Below the pieces are notes generated by a model, which worked only from the letters and a program-made list of their open reading frames with translations, was not told where the DNA came from and searched no databases. From assembly GCA_030748735.1 (NCBI GenBank), contig JASMLK010000119.1:1-54927 (forward strand): a stretch of 54,927 bases of DNA, given 5' to 3'. This stretch comes from Myxococcota bacterium (lineage in GTDB: Bacteria; Myxococcota_A; UBA9160; UBA4427). Shown here piece after piece: positions 17,190 through 25,634 of this stretch. Every line of letters begins with the position of its first letter. Positions within the stretch are counted from its first letter, which is position 1. The position numbers and the translations under genes were made by a program.

Positions 17190-18545
17190 ATGTCCCCCAG
17201 TGAGGCCCCCCGTAGCGGGGCGGAAATGAGAAAGCTTCTTTCGAGCCGCGACATCAAGAAGGTGGTCGTGCTCGGGGCCAACGGCACCATGGGCTACGGC
17301 AGCGCGGCGCTGTTCACGACGGCGGTCCCCGAGGTCGTGTTCCTCGCGCGCACGAAGGCCAAGGCCGAAGAGGGCCTCGCCGCTGCGATCAAGCAGGTTC
17401 GTTCTCCCACCGTGGCGTCGCGCGCGAGCGTCGGCGACTACGACAACGATCTCGAAAGTGCCTGCGCGGACGCGGACATCATCTTCGAGGCGCTCACCGA
17501 AGACTTCGCGATCAAGAAGGACATCTTCGATCGCGTCGAGAAGGCGCGCCCCGACGACTCGATCATCGGAACGGTGACGTCGGGTCTTTCGATCAACGCC
17601 CTGTGCGAAGGCCGCAGCGACAGCTTCCGCCAGCACTTCATGGGGCTTCACTTCTTCAATCCGCCGAACGTGATCGTTGGTACGGAACTCATTCCGGGCA
17701 ACGACACCGACAAGGAACTCGTCGACTTCGTCGAAGCGTTTTCGACGATCCGTCTGGGTCGCGAGATGGTTCGCACGGCCGACACGCCGGCCTTCGCGGG
17801 CAACCGCGTGGGCTTCAAGGTGTTGAACGAAGCCGCGCAGCTCGCCGAGCAGCTCGGTCCGGTCCTGGTCGACCGACTCGTCGGTCCCTACACGGGCCGC
17901 GCGATGACGCCGCTTGCGACGATCGACCTCGTGGGTTGGGACATCCATCGCGCGATCGTCGACAACGTCTACGAGAACACGAAGGACGAAGCCCACGAAA
18001 CCAACAAGCTGCCCGACTACATGGCGGCCTTGATGGACAAGGGTGTGCTCGGCAACAAGAGTGGCGCCGGCTTCTTCAAGCGCGGCGGCAAGGGCGAACC
18101 GAGGCTCGTGCTCGACATCGCCAGTGGCGACTACAAGCCCGAGAACGAGATCGCGCTGCCGAACCTCGACTACATCGACGACGTTTCGACCTTCCACGCC
18201 CAGGGCCGCTACGAAGAAGGTATGGCTGCGTTCCTCGACGCCGAGGGTGACGAGGCCGCACTCGCCAAGAAGGCGATCGCCGGTTACGTCGCCTACGCGT
18301 TCAACCGCGTGGGTGAGGTGACGGAAACCATCACGGGGATCGACATGATCATGGGCGCCGGCTTCAACTGGGCTCCGCCGAGTGTTCTGGTCGATACCAT
18401 GGGTGCGGCCAGTGCGGTCAAACTCATCGAAGGCGCGGGCCTCGAGGTGCCGAAGGCGATCGTGGCAGCGGCCGAGAGCGGAACCCCCAAGCGGTTCTTC
18501 TCGCACCCGCACATCAACCCGGGCAAGTACTTCGTCGCGGGCTGA
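17190..18545 (+). CDS. 3-hydroxyacyl-CoA dehydrogenase
   Basis: A 451-residue NAD-dependent enzyme of fatty-acid beta-oxidation that converts 3-hydroxyacyl-CoA to 3-ketoacyl-CoA. The NAD-binding turn reads VVVLGANGTMGYGSAALF near residue 27. GTVTSGLSI, MGLHFFNPPNVIVGTELIPG and GNRVGFKVLNEA are family hallmarks, and two C-terminal helical domains follow. It is a stand-alone dehydrogenase; the crotonase half of FadB/FadJ is absent. GAGGAG lies 5 nt before the ATG. The thiolase gene follows after 78 bp, so the pair likely forms an operon that carries out the last two steps of a beta-oxidation cycle. Confidence 0.92.
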   Translation: MSPSEAPRSGAEMRKLLSSRDIKKVVVLGANGTMGYGSAALFTTAVPEVVFLARTKAKAEEGLAAAIKQVRSPTVASRASVGDYDNDLESACADADIIFEALTEDFAIKKDIFDRVEKARPDDSIIGTVTSGLSINALCEGRSDSFRQHFMGLHFFNPPNVIVGTELIPGNDTDKELVDFVEAFSTIRLGREMVRTADTPAFAGNRVGFKVLNEAAQLAEQLGPVLVDRLVGPYTGRAMTPLATIDLVGWDIHRAIVDNVYENTKDEAHETNKLPDYMAALMDKGVLGNKSGAGFFKRGGKGEPRLVLDIASGDYKPENEIALPNLDYIDDVSTFHAQGRYEEGMAAFLDAEGDEAALAKKAIAGYVAYAFNRVGEVTETITGIDMIMGAGFNWAPPSVLVDTMGAASAVKLIEGAGLEVPKAIVAAAESGTPKRFFSHPHINPGKYFVAG

Positions 18546-18623
18546 TCCGCCTCGCTTCCCGGTTTCAGTTCCCAGTCAACGCGCCGACAGAACGAGCGCT
18601 GCAAAAACACACAGGAGCAACGA

Positions 18624-19856
18624 ATGTCGACTCCCGAAGTCTATGTGATCGGCGGATACCAGACGGATTTCGCCCGTAACTGGACGAAAGAGAACAAGCA
18701 CTTCTCCGCACTGATGCGCGAGTCGGTGCTGGGCGCCCTCGAACGCTGCAACATCGACCCCGAAGACATCGAAAGTGCCCACGTGGGCAACTTCGCCGCG
18801 GGCCTCTACTGCATGCAGGGGCACCTCGGTGCGTTCTTCACCGAAGTCCACCCGGCCTTCAGTGGTCTTCCCACGGGTCGCCACGAAGCGGCCTGCGCTT
18901 CGGGCAGCATCGCGCTTCTCGCTGCTGCGGCCGAGATCGAAGCCGGTCGCTACGACCTGCAGGCGGTCGTGGGCATCGAGCAGATGAAGACGGTGTCGGC
19001 TGCCGAAGGTGGCGCCTTCCTCGGGACCGCGGCCTGGTACGAGCAGGAAGCGAAGGACATCGAGTTCCCGTTCCCCAAGCTCTTCGGCAAGCTCGGTGAC
19101 GAGTACGACAAGCGCTATGGCCTGAAGGACGAGCACCTCGCCGAGATCAGTCGCATCAACTACGACAACGCGAAGCTCAACCCGAACGCCCAGACGCGCA
19201 CCTGGTACATGAACAAGGAGCACGCGCTGTGCCGCACGGACGACAACGCCGAAGTCGGTGGCCGCATCCGCATTGCGGACTGCTCGCAGGTGACCGACGG
19301 CGCGGTCTGCGTCTTCCTGGCGTCGCGCGCCTATGCCGAGAAGTACGCCGAGCGGGGCGGCATGAAGCTCGGGGACATCCCGCGCATCAAGGGCTGGGGG
19401 CACAACACGGCTCGCCTTCGCTTCGTCGACAAGGTCTTCGAAAGCCGCAACGACCAGTTCGTCCTGCCCCACGTTCGCAGCACGATCGCCAACGCCCAGA
19501 AGCGTGCCGGCATCGCGGACACCGGCGGCATCGACGGCATCGAGACCCACGACTGCTTCACCACCAGTGAGTACATGGCGATCGATCACTTCGGCATTAC
19601 GGCGCCGGGTGAATCGTGGAAGGCGGTCGAAGAAGGCTGGCTCGAGATCGATGGCAAGATTCCGATCAATCCGAGTGGTGGCCTCATCGGCGCCGGCCAT
19701 CCCGTGGGATCCACGGGTGTGCGCCAGTTGCTCGACGCCTACCTCCAGGTGACCGGCCAGGCCGGGGCCTACCAGGTCGAGGGGGCGAAGAACTTCCAGA
19801 CCCTCAACATCGGTGGCTCGGGTACCACGAGCTGCAGCTTTCTGGTCGGCGTCTAG
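18624..19856 (+). CDS. Thiolase family protein (acetyl-CoA C-acyltransferase)
   Basis: A 410-residue thiolase predicted to cleave 3-ketoacyl-CoA. The acyl-accepting Cys91 sits in [28 protein letters not shown] supplies the conserved His, and [14 protein letters not shown] is the C-terminal thiolase signature. The overall form is closer to the SCP-2-type/sterol-carrier thiolases than to FadA. AGGAGC precedes the ATG. It follows the hydroxyacyl-CoA dehydrogenase gene and ends in a strong terminator, so the two genes form a discrete unit. Confidence 0.92.
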   Translation: MSTPEVYVIGGYQTDFARNWTKENKHFSALMRESVLGALERCNIDPEDIESAHVGNFAAGLYCMQGHLGAFFTEVHPAFSGLPTGRHEAACASGSIALLAAAAEIEAGRYDLQAVVGIEQMKTVSAAEGGAFLGTAAWYEQEAKDIEFPFPKLFGKLGDEYDKRYGLKDEHLAEISRINYDNAKLNPNAQTRTWYMNKEHALCRTDDNAEVGGRIRIADCSQVTDGAVCVFLASRAYAEKYAERGGMKLGDIPRIKGWGHNTARLRFVDKVFESRNDQFVLPHVRSTIANAQKRAGIADTGGIDGIETHDCFTTSEYMAIDHFGITAPGESWKAVEEGWLEIDGKIPINPSGGLIGAGHPVGSTGVRQLLDAYLQVTGQAGAYQVEGAKNFQTLNIGGSGTTSCSFLVGV

Positions 19857-19897
19857 CCACGAGGCAGCGCCCGCGTTTGCGGGCAAGCGATCGAACG

Positions 19898-19933
19898 AAA
19901 GGCGCGCGGAGCCTCTGTCCGCGCGCCTTTCTT
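19898..19933 (+). terminator. Rho-independent terminator after the thiolase gene
   Basis: AAAGGCGCGCGGA pairs perfectly over 13 bp with TCCGCGCGCCTTT around a 7-nt loop, followed by CTT. The A-tract and T-tract flanks would allow it to work in both directions. A smaller hairpin, GCCCGCGTTTGCGGGC, lies at 19869-19884. It separates the fatty-acid pair from the convergent methyltransferase gene. Confidence 0.85.
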
Positions 19934-19952
19934 CGTCTGGCCACCGCGCCGT

Positions 19953-20585
19953 TCACTCGGGGCGGCGCCAGAGACTCGCGAGCCACGGCTGCTCGTCGCG
20001 CGGCAGGCCGGGCGGTCGGTAGTAGTGGCGAATCTCTTCGAAGCCGGCGCCCGTGACGTACGCGCGCCATGCGTCGAGGTCGTGGTAGGCGCCGTAGCGT
20101 TGGCCGTTCCAACCCTCGCGGTTGTCGCCGCGCGGATTGGAGGAAAACAGGACTCCGCCGGGGCGCAGACATGCGCGAAGTTCGCCGAGTACGCGCGGCA
20201 GTTCACGCGAGGGCACGTGGAACAGGGTGGCGTTGGCGAATACGCCGTCGAATACGCCGGCGGGCAGCTCGAGTGCCAGGAAGTCCTGGTGGAGGACCTC
20301 TACGCCCGCGTGCTCACGCGCCATCGCGACGAACGCGGCCGCGCCGTCGAGCCCGACCGGCTCGTGCCCGCGCTCGATGAACGCCACGAGATCACGCCCC
20401 GGTCCGCAGCCGAAGTCGAGGATTCGCTGTGGCCGATCGCTCGGCAGCTCGGCGAGCAACGCCTCGATGTTCTGGCTGACGTCGTGGTCTCGCGTGCCCT
20501 GCCAGAAACTCTCGGCGCCGTCTTCGTAGTGGGAGAGGGTGGTGAGCGTGATCTCGCTGAGTTCGGGGTCGTTCGGGTCGGACAT
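19953..20585 (-). CDS. Class I SAM-dependent methyltransferase
   Basis: 210 residues with motif I ILDFGCGPGRDLVAF, an acidic end of strand 2 (VGLDGA), FDGVFANATLFHVP for motifs II/post-II, and LRPGGVLFSSNPRG. This is the methyltransferase-11-like fold. SFWQGTRDHDVSQNIEAL near the N-terminus is shared by a conserved subgroup. The substrate cannot be assigned. It starts 11 nt after the phosphotransferase stop on the same strand, so the two are likely co-transcribed. Confidence 0.87.
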   Translation of the reverse strand: MSDPNDPELSEITLTTLSHYEDGAESFWQGTRDHDVSQNIEALLAELPSDRPQRILDFGCGPGRDLVAFIERGHEPVGLDGAAAFVAMAREHAGVEVLHQDFLALELPAGVFDGVFANATLFHVPSRELPRVLGELRACLRPGGVLFSSNPRGDNREGWNGQRYGAYHDLDAWRAYVTGAGFEEIRHYYRPPGLPRDEQPWLASLWRRPE

Positions 20586-20596
20586 CCGCTCGATCT

Positions 20597-21646
20597 CTAG
20601 GCGATCGACGCCAACGCACGCTCGAACAGCCCGACCGTCGTGGCATGCAGCAGGTCACCCGTCGCCTTGGGGGCCTTGCCCGCGCAGGCGCGCGCGAAGG
20701 TGCCCTCGAGGATGATCCCGAGCTTGTAGCAGGCGAGCACCTTGTACCACGTAATCGCGTCGAGGTTGCGTTCGCTGTGCTCGGCGTAGCGGGCGACGAG
20801 TTCTTCCGCAGAGGGAAAACCGTCCCATGGGGTGACGCCGATCGCACCCGGCGACGGCCCTTCGGCTTCGGCATCAGGCCAGGTGGCAAGTAGCCAACCC
20901 AGGTCGAGCAGGGGGTCGCCCACGGTCGACAGCTCCCAATCGACGATCGCAGCGAGTTCGGGGCTGTCGTTGCGGTACATCACGTTCGCCAGGTGGTAGT
21001 CGCCGTGAATCACACCGGGTCGGTGGTCGATGGGTCGGTTCTCGTCGAGCCAGTCGCCAACGCGGTCCACTCCCGGAATGTCGGGGCCGGGGTAGCCGGG
21101 TGTCGATGCATAGCTTTCGAGTTGCGCGCGCCAGCGTTCGACCTGCCGTTCGAGATACCGCTCCGGGCGCCCGAACCCGTCGAGTCCAATCGCGAGGTAA
21201 TCGAGGGCGCCAAGGGCCGCGATCGAATCGACCAGCGACATGCCCATCACGAAACGCACCTGCGGGTCACCGGCGTGAAAGGCCGGCAGGCCCTGGGTCG
21301 GATTGAACCCCTCGATCGGTTCCATCAGATAGAAGGCCGCCCCCAGCGGCTCGGTTTCGCCGCAAGCAGCGATGAGCCGGGGATGAGGCACGGCGCTATC
21401 CGCGATCGCGCCGAGAACACGCGCTTCGCGCCGCATGGTCTCGTTGCTCTTCTCGCGTGGATGCGGGGGAGGGCGACGCAAGACGTAGCTGCGTCCCGCG
21501 CGAGAGAAGCGCAAGAGCACGTTCTGCGTGCCGCCGGCAAGCGCATCGACATCCGTGATGGCACCGGTGCCGAGTCCCTGGGTATCCATCCAATCGGCCA
21601 GACGTTCGATGTCGACGATCGAAGGGTCGACTCCCGCGGCACTCAA
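20597..21646 (-). CDS. ACAD10/11-like phosphotransferase (APH kinase fold)
   Basis: A 349-residue aminoglycoside-phosphotransferase-fold kinase. LAGGTQNVLLRF is the nucleotide-binding loop, VIHGDYHLANVMY the catalytic loop, and IVDWELSTVGDPLLDLGWLL the Mg-binding DxE/D region. This subgroup resembles the kinase domain of ACAD10/11, which phosphorylates hydroxyacyl-CoAs in lipid catabolism, consistent with the fatty-acid genes nearby. The TTG start has GAGGAG 7 nt upstream. It is divergent from the PLP-enzyme gene. Confidence 0.86.
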   Translation of the reverse strand: MSAAGVDPSIVDIERLADWMDTQGLGTGAITDVDALAGGTQNVLLRFSRAGRSYVLRRPPPHPREKSNETMRREARVLGAIADSAVPHPRLIAACGETEPLGAAFYLMEPIEGFNPTQGLPAFHAGDPQVRFVMGMSLVDSIAALGALDYLAIGLDGFGRPERYLERQVERWRAQLESYASTPGYPGPDIPGVDRVGDWLDENRPIDHRPGVIHGDYHLANVMYRNDSPELAAIVDWELSTVGDPLLDLGWLLATWPDAEAEGPSPGAIGVTPWDGFPSAEELVARYAEHSERNLDAITWYKVLACYKLGIILEGTFARACAGKAPKATGDLLHATTVGLFERALASIA

Positions 21647-21750
21647 TGCTCGTTCTCCTCGATTTCGATTTCAGACGTTCTCATGAAGCACTGGCTATTG
21701 TCGCACAGCCCCCCGCATCGCACGCACTCCGGGCTGCTAGCTTCGCGTTC

Positions 21751-22737
21751 ATGCGCACCGTTCACGACCTTCCGACTCCGAGTTTGATCCTCGACGCGTC
21801 TGCCCTCGAAGCCAACCTCGAGCGAATGGCGCAGGCGCTGCCCGGTCCGCGCGTGCGACCGCACGTGAAGGCGCACAAGTGCACGGCCATCGCTCGACGC
21901 CAGCGCGAAGCCGGCCACGCGAACTTCTGCTGCGCGACGATTCGCGAAATGGAAGTGATGGCCGAGGCCGGGCTCGGCGACGACCTGCTGCTCGCAAACG
22001 AAGTACTCGATGCCACGCGTCTCGCTGCACTCGATGCGCGCGTCACGGTTGCGATCGATTCTGACGCCACCCTCGAAGCCGCAGTCGCCGGAGGCGTGAG
22101 AGAGGTCCTGATCGACGTCAACGTGGGCCTGCCGCGCTGCGGTTGTCGTCCCGAAGACGCGGGAGCGCTGGCGGATCGCGCGCGCAAGCGCGGCCTCGAG
22201 GTGCGCGGCGTGATGGGTTACGAGGGCCACATCGTGGGGATCGCCGACCGCGAAGAGCGCGAACGCCGCTGTGCCGAGAGCATGGAACTGCTCGCGCGCG
22301 CTCACGCAGATACGGGCGGTGATGTCATCTCCGCCGGCGGCACGGGAACCTACGACTGCAACGAACTCGCGACCGAGATTCAGGCCGGCTCCTACGCGCT
22401 GATGGATACGGCGTACAAAGAACTCGGCCACCCCTTCGTGCAGGCGATCTGGCTCTGGGTGAGCGTCATCTCCGTTGCGGACGGCTACGCGGTGGCCGAT
22501 GGCGGGCTGAAGAGCCTGGGGATGGATCACGGCAACCCCACCACCGAAGCGGGAAAGGTCTGGTTCTGCTCGGACGAACATCTGACCTTCGCGCCGGATC
22601 CAAAGCTCGCGGTCGGCGACCGCATCCGCGTCGTTCCCGCCCACATCGATCCCACACTCGCGTACCACGACCGCATCTACGTGGTCGAGGGTGAGCGGGT
22701 CGTCGACGAGTGGCCGATCGACATGCGCGGCTGGTAG
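21751..22737 (+). CDS. D-threonine aldolase-like PLP enzyme (alanine-racemase N-terminal fold)
   Basis: 328 residues. DLPTPSLILDASALEANLERM and RPHVKAHKCTAIARRQ carry the predicted PLP lysine (K40). The C-terminal VVPAHIDPTLAYHDRIYVVE corresponds to the metal site of the D-threonine aldolase/D-serine dehydratase family. Its His-x-Asp (H298, D300) is the aldolase-type pair, where D-serine dehydratases have His-x-Cys. No Shine-Dalgarno precedes the ATG. A TAGCTT hexamer 7 nt upstream suggests a leaderless transcript. An upstream ATG at 21646 overlaps the divergent gene and adds no conserved sequence. Confidence 0.85.
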   Translation: MRTVHDLPTPSLILDASALEANLERMAQALPGPRVRPHVKAHKCTAIARRQREAGHANFCCATIREMEVMAEAGLGDDLLLANEVLDATRLAALDARVTVAIDSDATLEAAVAGGVREVLIDVNVGLPRCGCRPEDAGALADRARKRGLEVRGVMGYEGHIVGIADREERERRCAESMELLARAHADTGGDVISAGGTGTYDCNELATEIQAGSYALMDTAYKELGHPFVQAIWLWVSVISVADGYAVADGGLKSLGMDHGNPTTEAGKVWFCSDEHLTFAPDPKLAVGDRIRVVPAHIDPTLAYHDRIYVVEGERVVDEWPIDMRGW

Positions 22738-22757
22738 CGGTACGCGGAGCTGGGCCG

Positions 22758-23408
22758 CTAGGGCGCTTCGTAACGCTCGAAGTGGAGCTTCGTGTCGACA
22801 GGCTCCCTTGGCGGGCGACCGTGCCGCCCGAGGGGCCAGCCGATCGGGAGCAGGGCACACGACGGCGTGCGCTCACTCAAGCCGAGATAGCGATCGATCT
22901 CCTCACCGTGGGTTCGGTGGATGGTCGTAAGCGACGCGCCGAGCCCCACGGCGCGGCAAGCGAGCAGCACGTTCTGGATGCACGGAAAGAGCGCCTGTTC
23001 CTGGGGCGCGCCGCGCCGGGTCCATCCCGCGACGAACAAGTGCACAGGGGCCTCGTGGAGATGCTCGGCGAGGTGCAATGCGGCCTTCATGTTGCGCACC
23101 TTCGCTTCGGGGAAGTCGGGGTCGGCCTTGGCGGCCTCGAACGCGGGCGCGATGTACTCGCGAAACGTCTCGACGTAGCGCTCGGCAATCCACGCCCGCC
23201 GTTCGGGTTCCGTCACTGCAACGAAAATCCAAGGCTGTCGGTTGCCACCACTCGGTGCATAGGTGCCCCCTTCGCATACCTTGCGAATCAACTCGGTCGG
23301 GACGGGGTCGCGGGCGAGGCGGCGGATCGCACGGGCCGTGCGCATGCCTTCGAGGAGCGGAACGTCTTCGCCAATGGTTTCGATGTCGATGGAGCCGGGT
23401 GCGGTCAT
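22758..23408 (-). CDS. Nitroreductase family protein
   Basis: A 216-residue FMN-dependent oxidoreductase. RTARAIRRLARDPVP and YAPSGGNRQPWIFVAV are the FMN-phosphate-binding motifs, and CIQNVLLACRAVGLGASLTTIH matches the second half of the family. The substrate is not predictable. Its ATG overlaps the stop of the upstream transglycosylase gene by 4 nt (ATGA), implying translational coupling. It is convergent with the PLP-enzyme gene. Confidence 0.88.
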   Translation of the reverse strand: MTAPGSIDIETIGEDVPLLEGMRTARAIRRLARDPVPTELIRKVCEGGTYAPSGGNRQPWIFVAVTEPERRAWIAERYVETFREYIAPAFEAAKADPDFPEAKVRNMKAALHLAEHLHEAPVHLFVAGWTRRGAPQEQALFPCIQNVLLACRAVGLGASLTTIHRTHGEEIDRYLGLSERTPSCALLPIGWPLGRHGRPPREPVDTKLHFERYEAP

Positions 23409-24118
23409 TGCGAATCACCTTCGCGGTACTTGTGGTAGTACCGCAGCACGCGCTTCACGTAGGTTTCGGTTTCCGGGTAGGGCGGGATGCCGCCGAAGCG
23501 GTCGACGGCCACGGGTCCCGCGTTGTAGGCCGCCAGTGCGACACGAAGGTCGTCGTCGCGGTCGAGCAGGGTCTTCAGGTAGCGCACACCCCCCTGGATG
23601 TTCTCACTCGGACGAAACGGGGACTGCACACCCATTTCCTTCGCGGTGGCGGGCATCAGCTGCATGAGGCCCTGGGCGCCCTTGTGCGAAACCGCGAGGG
23701 TGTCGAAGTTCGATTCGGCCGCGACGACGGCTTTGACGAGGTGGGGGGCCATGCGATAGCGGCGTGCGGTTCGTCGAATGAGCGCTTCGAGTCCGGGTTC
23801 GAAGCGTCGGTCATCCGAGGCCCAGGGGTCGGGGCCCAGGTATGCGGGTTCGATGGGGTGCTCGCTGAACACCTCGTAGCGGGCGGCAAAGTCTTCGTCG
23901 CGCGTGCCCGGACGCGCGACGGCCTTCGCGAATCCACCGACGGGCGCAATCGGTTGCGTGTTTCGGCGTCCTCGGGGATGGCGAGCAGGCCGCGCGTTGC
24001 CTGCGAGGGCGGATTGCCGGGCAGGATCGACGTGCAGCCGGAAGTCCCCGCGATCGCGAGGCCCATCCAGAGCAGAGCGCAGCACTGTCGCCCGCGCGAA
24101 AGACCCGCGAAGACCCAT
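23405..24118 (-). CDS. Lytic transglycosylase (SLT domain) with a probable N-terminal frameshift
   Basis: The C-terminal about 130 residues form an SLT domain: LVKAVVAAESNFDTLAVSHKGAQ has the catalytic Glu in AAESNF, then GLMQLMPATAKEMGV and ALAAYNAGPVAVDRFGG. Codons upstream of about 23940 in this frame are Arg/Pro-rich and non-protein-like. The +1 frame there reads MGLAIAGTSGCTSILPGNPP then ATRGLLAIPEDAETRNRL, a lipoprotein-like N-terminus. A single indel near 23930-23960 would join them. The gene may therefore be a frameshifted lipoprotein transglycosylase, or there may be an assembly error. It ends coupled to the nitroreductase gene. Confidence 0.75.
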   Translation of the reverse strand: MGLRGSFARATVLRSALDGPRDRGDFRLHVDPARQSALAGNARPARHPRGRRNTQPIAPVGGFAKAVARPGTRDEDFAARYEVFSEHPIEPAYLGPDPWASDDRRFEPGLEALIRRTARRYRMAPHLVKAVVAAESNFDTLAVSHKGAQGLMQLMPATAKEMGVQSPFRPSENIQGGVRYLKTLLDRDDDLRVALAAYNAGPVAVDRFGGIPPYPETETYVKRVLRYYHKYREGDSQ

Positions 24119-24146
24119 GTCGCCGATTCAGGCAGCACGCCGCGGG

Positions 24147-25571
24147 CTACCCGTTGCGCTCGAGGTAGGCGTCGAGTTCGCGCTTCACGACGGGCGTCAG
24201 GATGTAGAGGCCGAAGATGTTGGGCACGCAGATCAAGAACACGAGTGCGTCGGAAAAGTCGAGCACGGCGTCGAGCTTGATCGTACAGCCGAGCACCACG
24301 AAGAAGAGGAACATGATGTTGAAGATGTTCGTCGTGCGCTTCGCCGAGCCGAACAGGTATTCCCAGCCCTTGAGTCCGTAGTACGACCACGAGACCATCG
24401 TCGACAGCGCGAACAAGGTGGCGGCCAATGCGAGCAGCGGCGGCGACCACGAGAGATTGCGTTCGAAGGCGTGGCTCGTCATTTCGATGCCGCCCATGCC
24501 ACTCGCGAACTCGGGTTCGTAGTAGCTCGTCGTGATCACGACCAGCGCAGTCGCCGTGCAGATGATCACGGTGTCGATGAAGGGCTCGAGCAGCGACACG
24601 AAGCCTTCGGTCATGGGCTCGGGCGTCTTCACCGCGGCGTGGGCGATCGTCGCCGAACCGATGCCCGCTTCGTTCGAGAAGACCGCGCGCTGGAAGCCCA
24701 CGATCAACGCCCCCAGCAACCCCCCGCCCATGGCTTCGGCGTGAAACGCCTGATCCAGGATGCGCTCGAATGCCCAGGGAAGCGCCTCGGCGTTCATCGC
24801 GATCACGAGGATCGCCCCGGCGAGGTAGAGCACGCCCATGAAGGGGACGAGACGTGCCGTGACGCGGGCGATGCTGCGAATACCGCCGATGATGACCGCG
24901 CCCACGACGCCCGCCAGGATGAGGCCGATGAGCCAGCCCTTGTCGGCAAAGAAGCTCTCTTCGCCCCCCGTGACGCCTACGATCTGCACGAACGCCTGGT
25001 TGGACTGGAACATGTTCCCGATGCCCAGGCAGCCCATCACGATGCCGAAGGCGTAGAACGCGCCGAGCGAACGGCCCAGCTGCGCGTAGCCGCGGTCGGC
25101 CAGCCCCTTGCGCAGGTAGTACATGGGCCCACCCGCGACGGTGCCGTAGGGGGTTTCGTCGCGATAGATCACACCGAGACTGCACTCGACGAATTTGGTC
25201 GACATGCCGAGGAAGCCTGCGATCAACAACCACAGCGCAGCACCGGGACCCCCGACCGAAATGGCGACCGCGACACCGCCGATATTCCCGATGCCGACGG
25301 TGCCCGACACCGCGGTCGCGAGTGCCTGGAAGTGCGTGACTTCGCCCGGATGGTGTTCAGCGTCGGGATCGCTCTTGCCGAACACCAGGCGCAGCGCGCG
25401 CCCGAGACCCCACAAGTTCACGAAGCGAAACCGCACCGTGAAGTAGACCGCGCCGGCCACCAGCCACAGCACGACGATCGGGGCGTCGTCGCCACCGATC
25501 GAAATGGGGAAGAACACGATCTTGGCCAACAGATCGGCTACAGGGCGAAACAGGCTCTCGGTCCAGTTCAA
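24147..25571 (-). CDS. Alanine/glycine:cation symporter (AGCS) family
   Basis: A 474-residue inner-membrane protein with about 11-12 helices. TAVSGTVGIGNIGGVAVAIS, ECSLGVIYRDETPYGTVAGG, NEAGIGSATIAHAAVKTPEP and SWSYYGLKGWEYLFG are AGCS signatures. It is predicted to import alanine or glycine with sodium or protons. The TTG start has GGGAG upstream. It lies between the secretin gene and the transglycosylase gene on the same strand. Confidence 0.93.
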   Translation of the reverse strand: MNWTESLFRPVADLLAKIVFFPISIGGDDAPIVVLWLVAGAVYFTVRFRFVNLWGLGRALRLVFGKSDPDAEHHPGEVTHFQALATAVSGTVGIGNIGGVAVAISVGGPGAALWLLIAGFLGMSTKFVECSLGVIYRDETPYGTVAGGPMYYLRKGLADRGYAQLGRSLGAFYAFGIVMGCLGIGNMFQSNQAFVQIVGVTGGEESFFADKGWLIGLILAGVVGAVIIGGIRSIARVTARLVPFMGVLYLAGAILVIAMNAEALPWAFERILDQAFHAEAMGGGLLGALIVGFQRAVFSNEAGIGSATIAHAAVKTPEPMTEGFVSLLEPFIDTVIICTATALVVITTSYYEPEFASGMGGIEMTSHAFERNLSWSPPLLALAATLFALSTMVSWSYYGLKGWEYLFGSAKRTTNIFNIMFLFFVVLGCTIKLDAVLDFSDALVFLICVPNIFGLYILTPVVKRELDAYLERNG

Positions 25572-25634
25572 GACAGCTCCCGCCGTTGGGCGCGGGACAC
25601 TAGCCCATTGGAGGGCCGTCGCCGTCTTCCGCTG

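Noticed and set aside
25572-25634. Possible glycine riboswitch before the AGCS symporter
   Set aside because: Only 63 bp separate the gene from the secretin stop, and no aptamer-like structure is visible.
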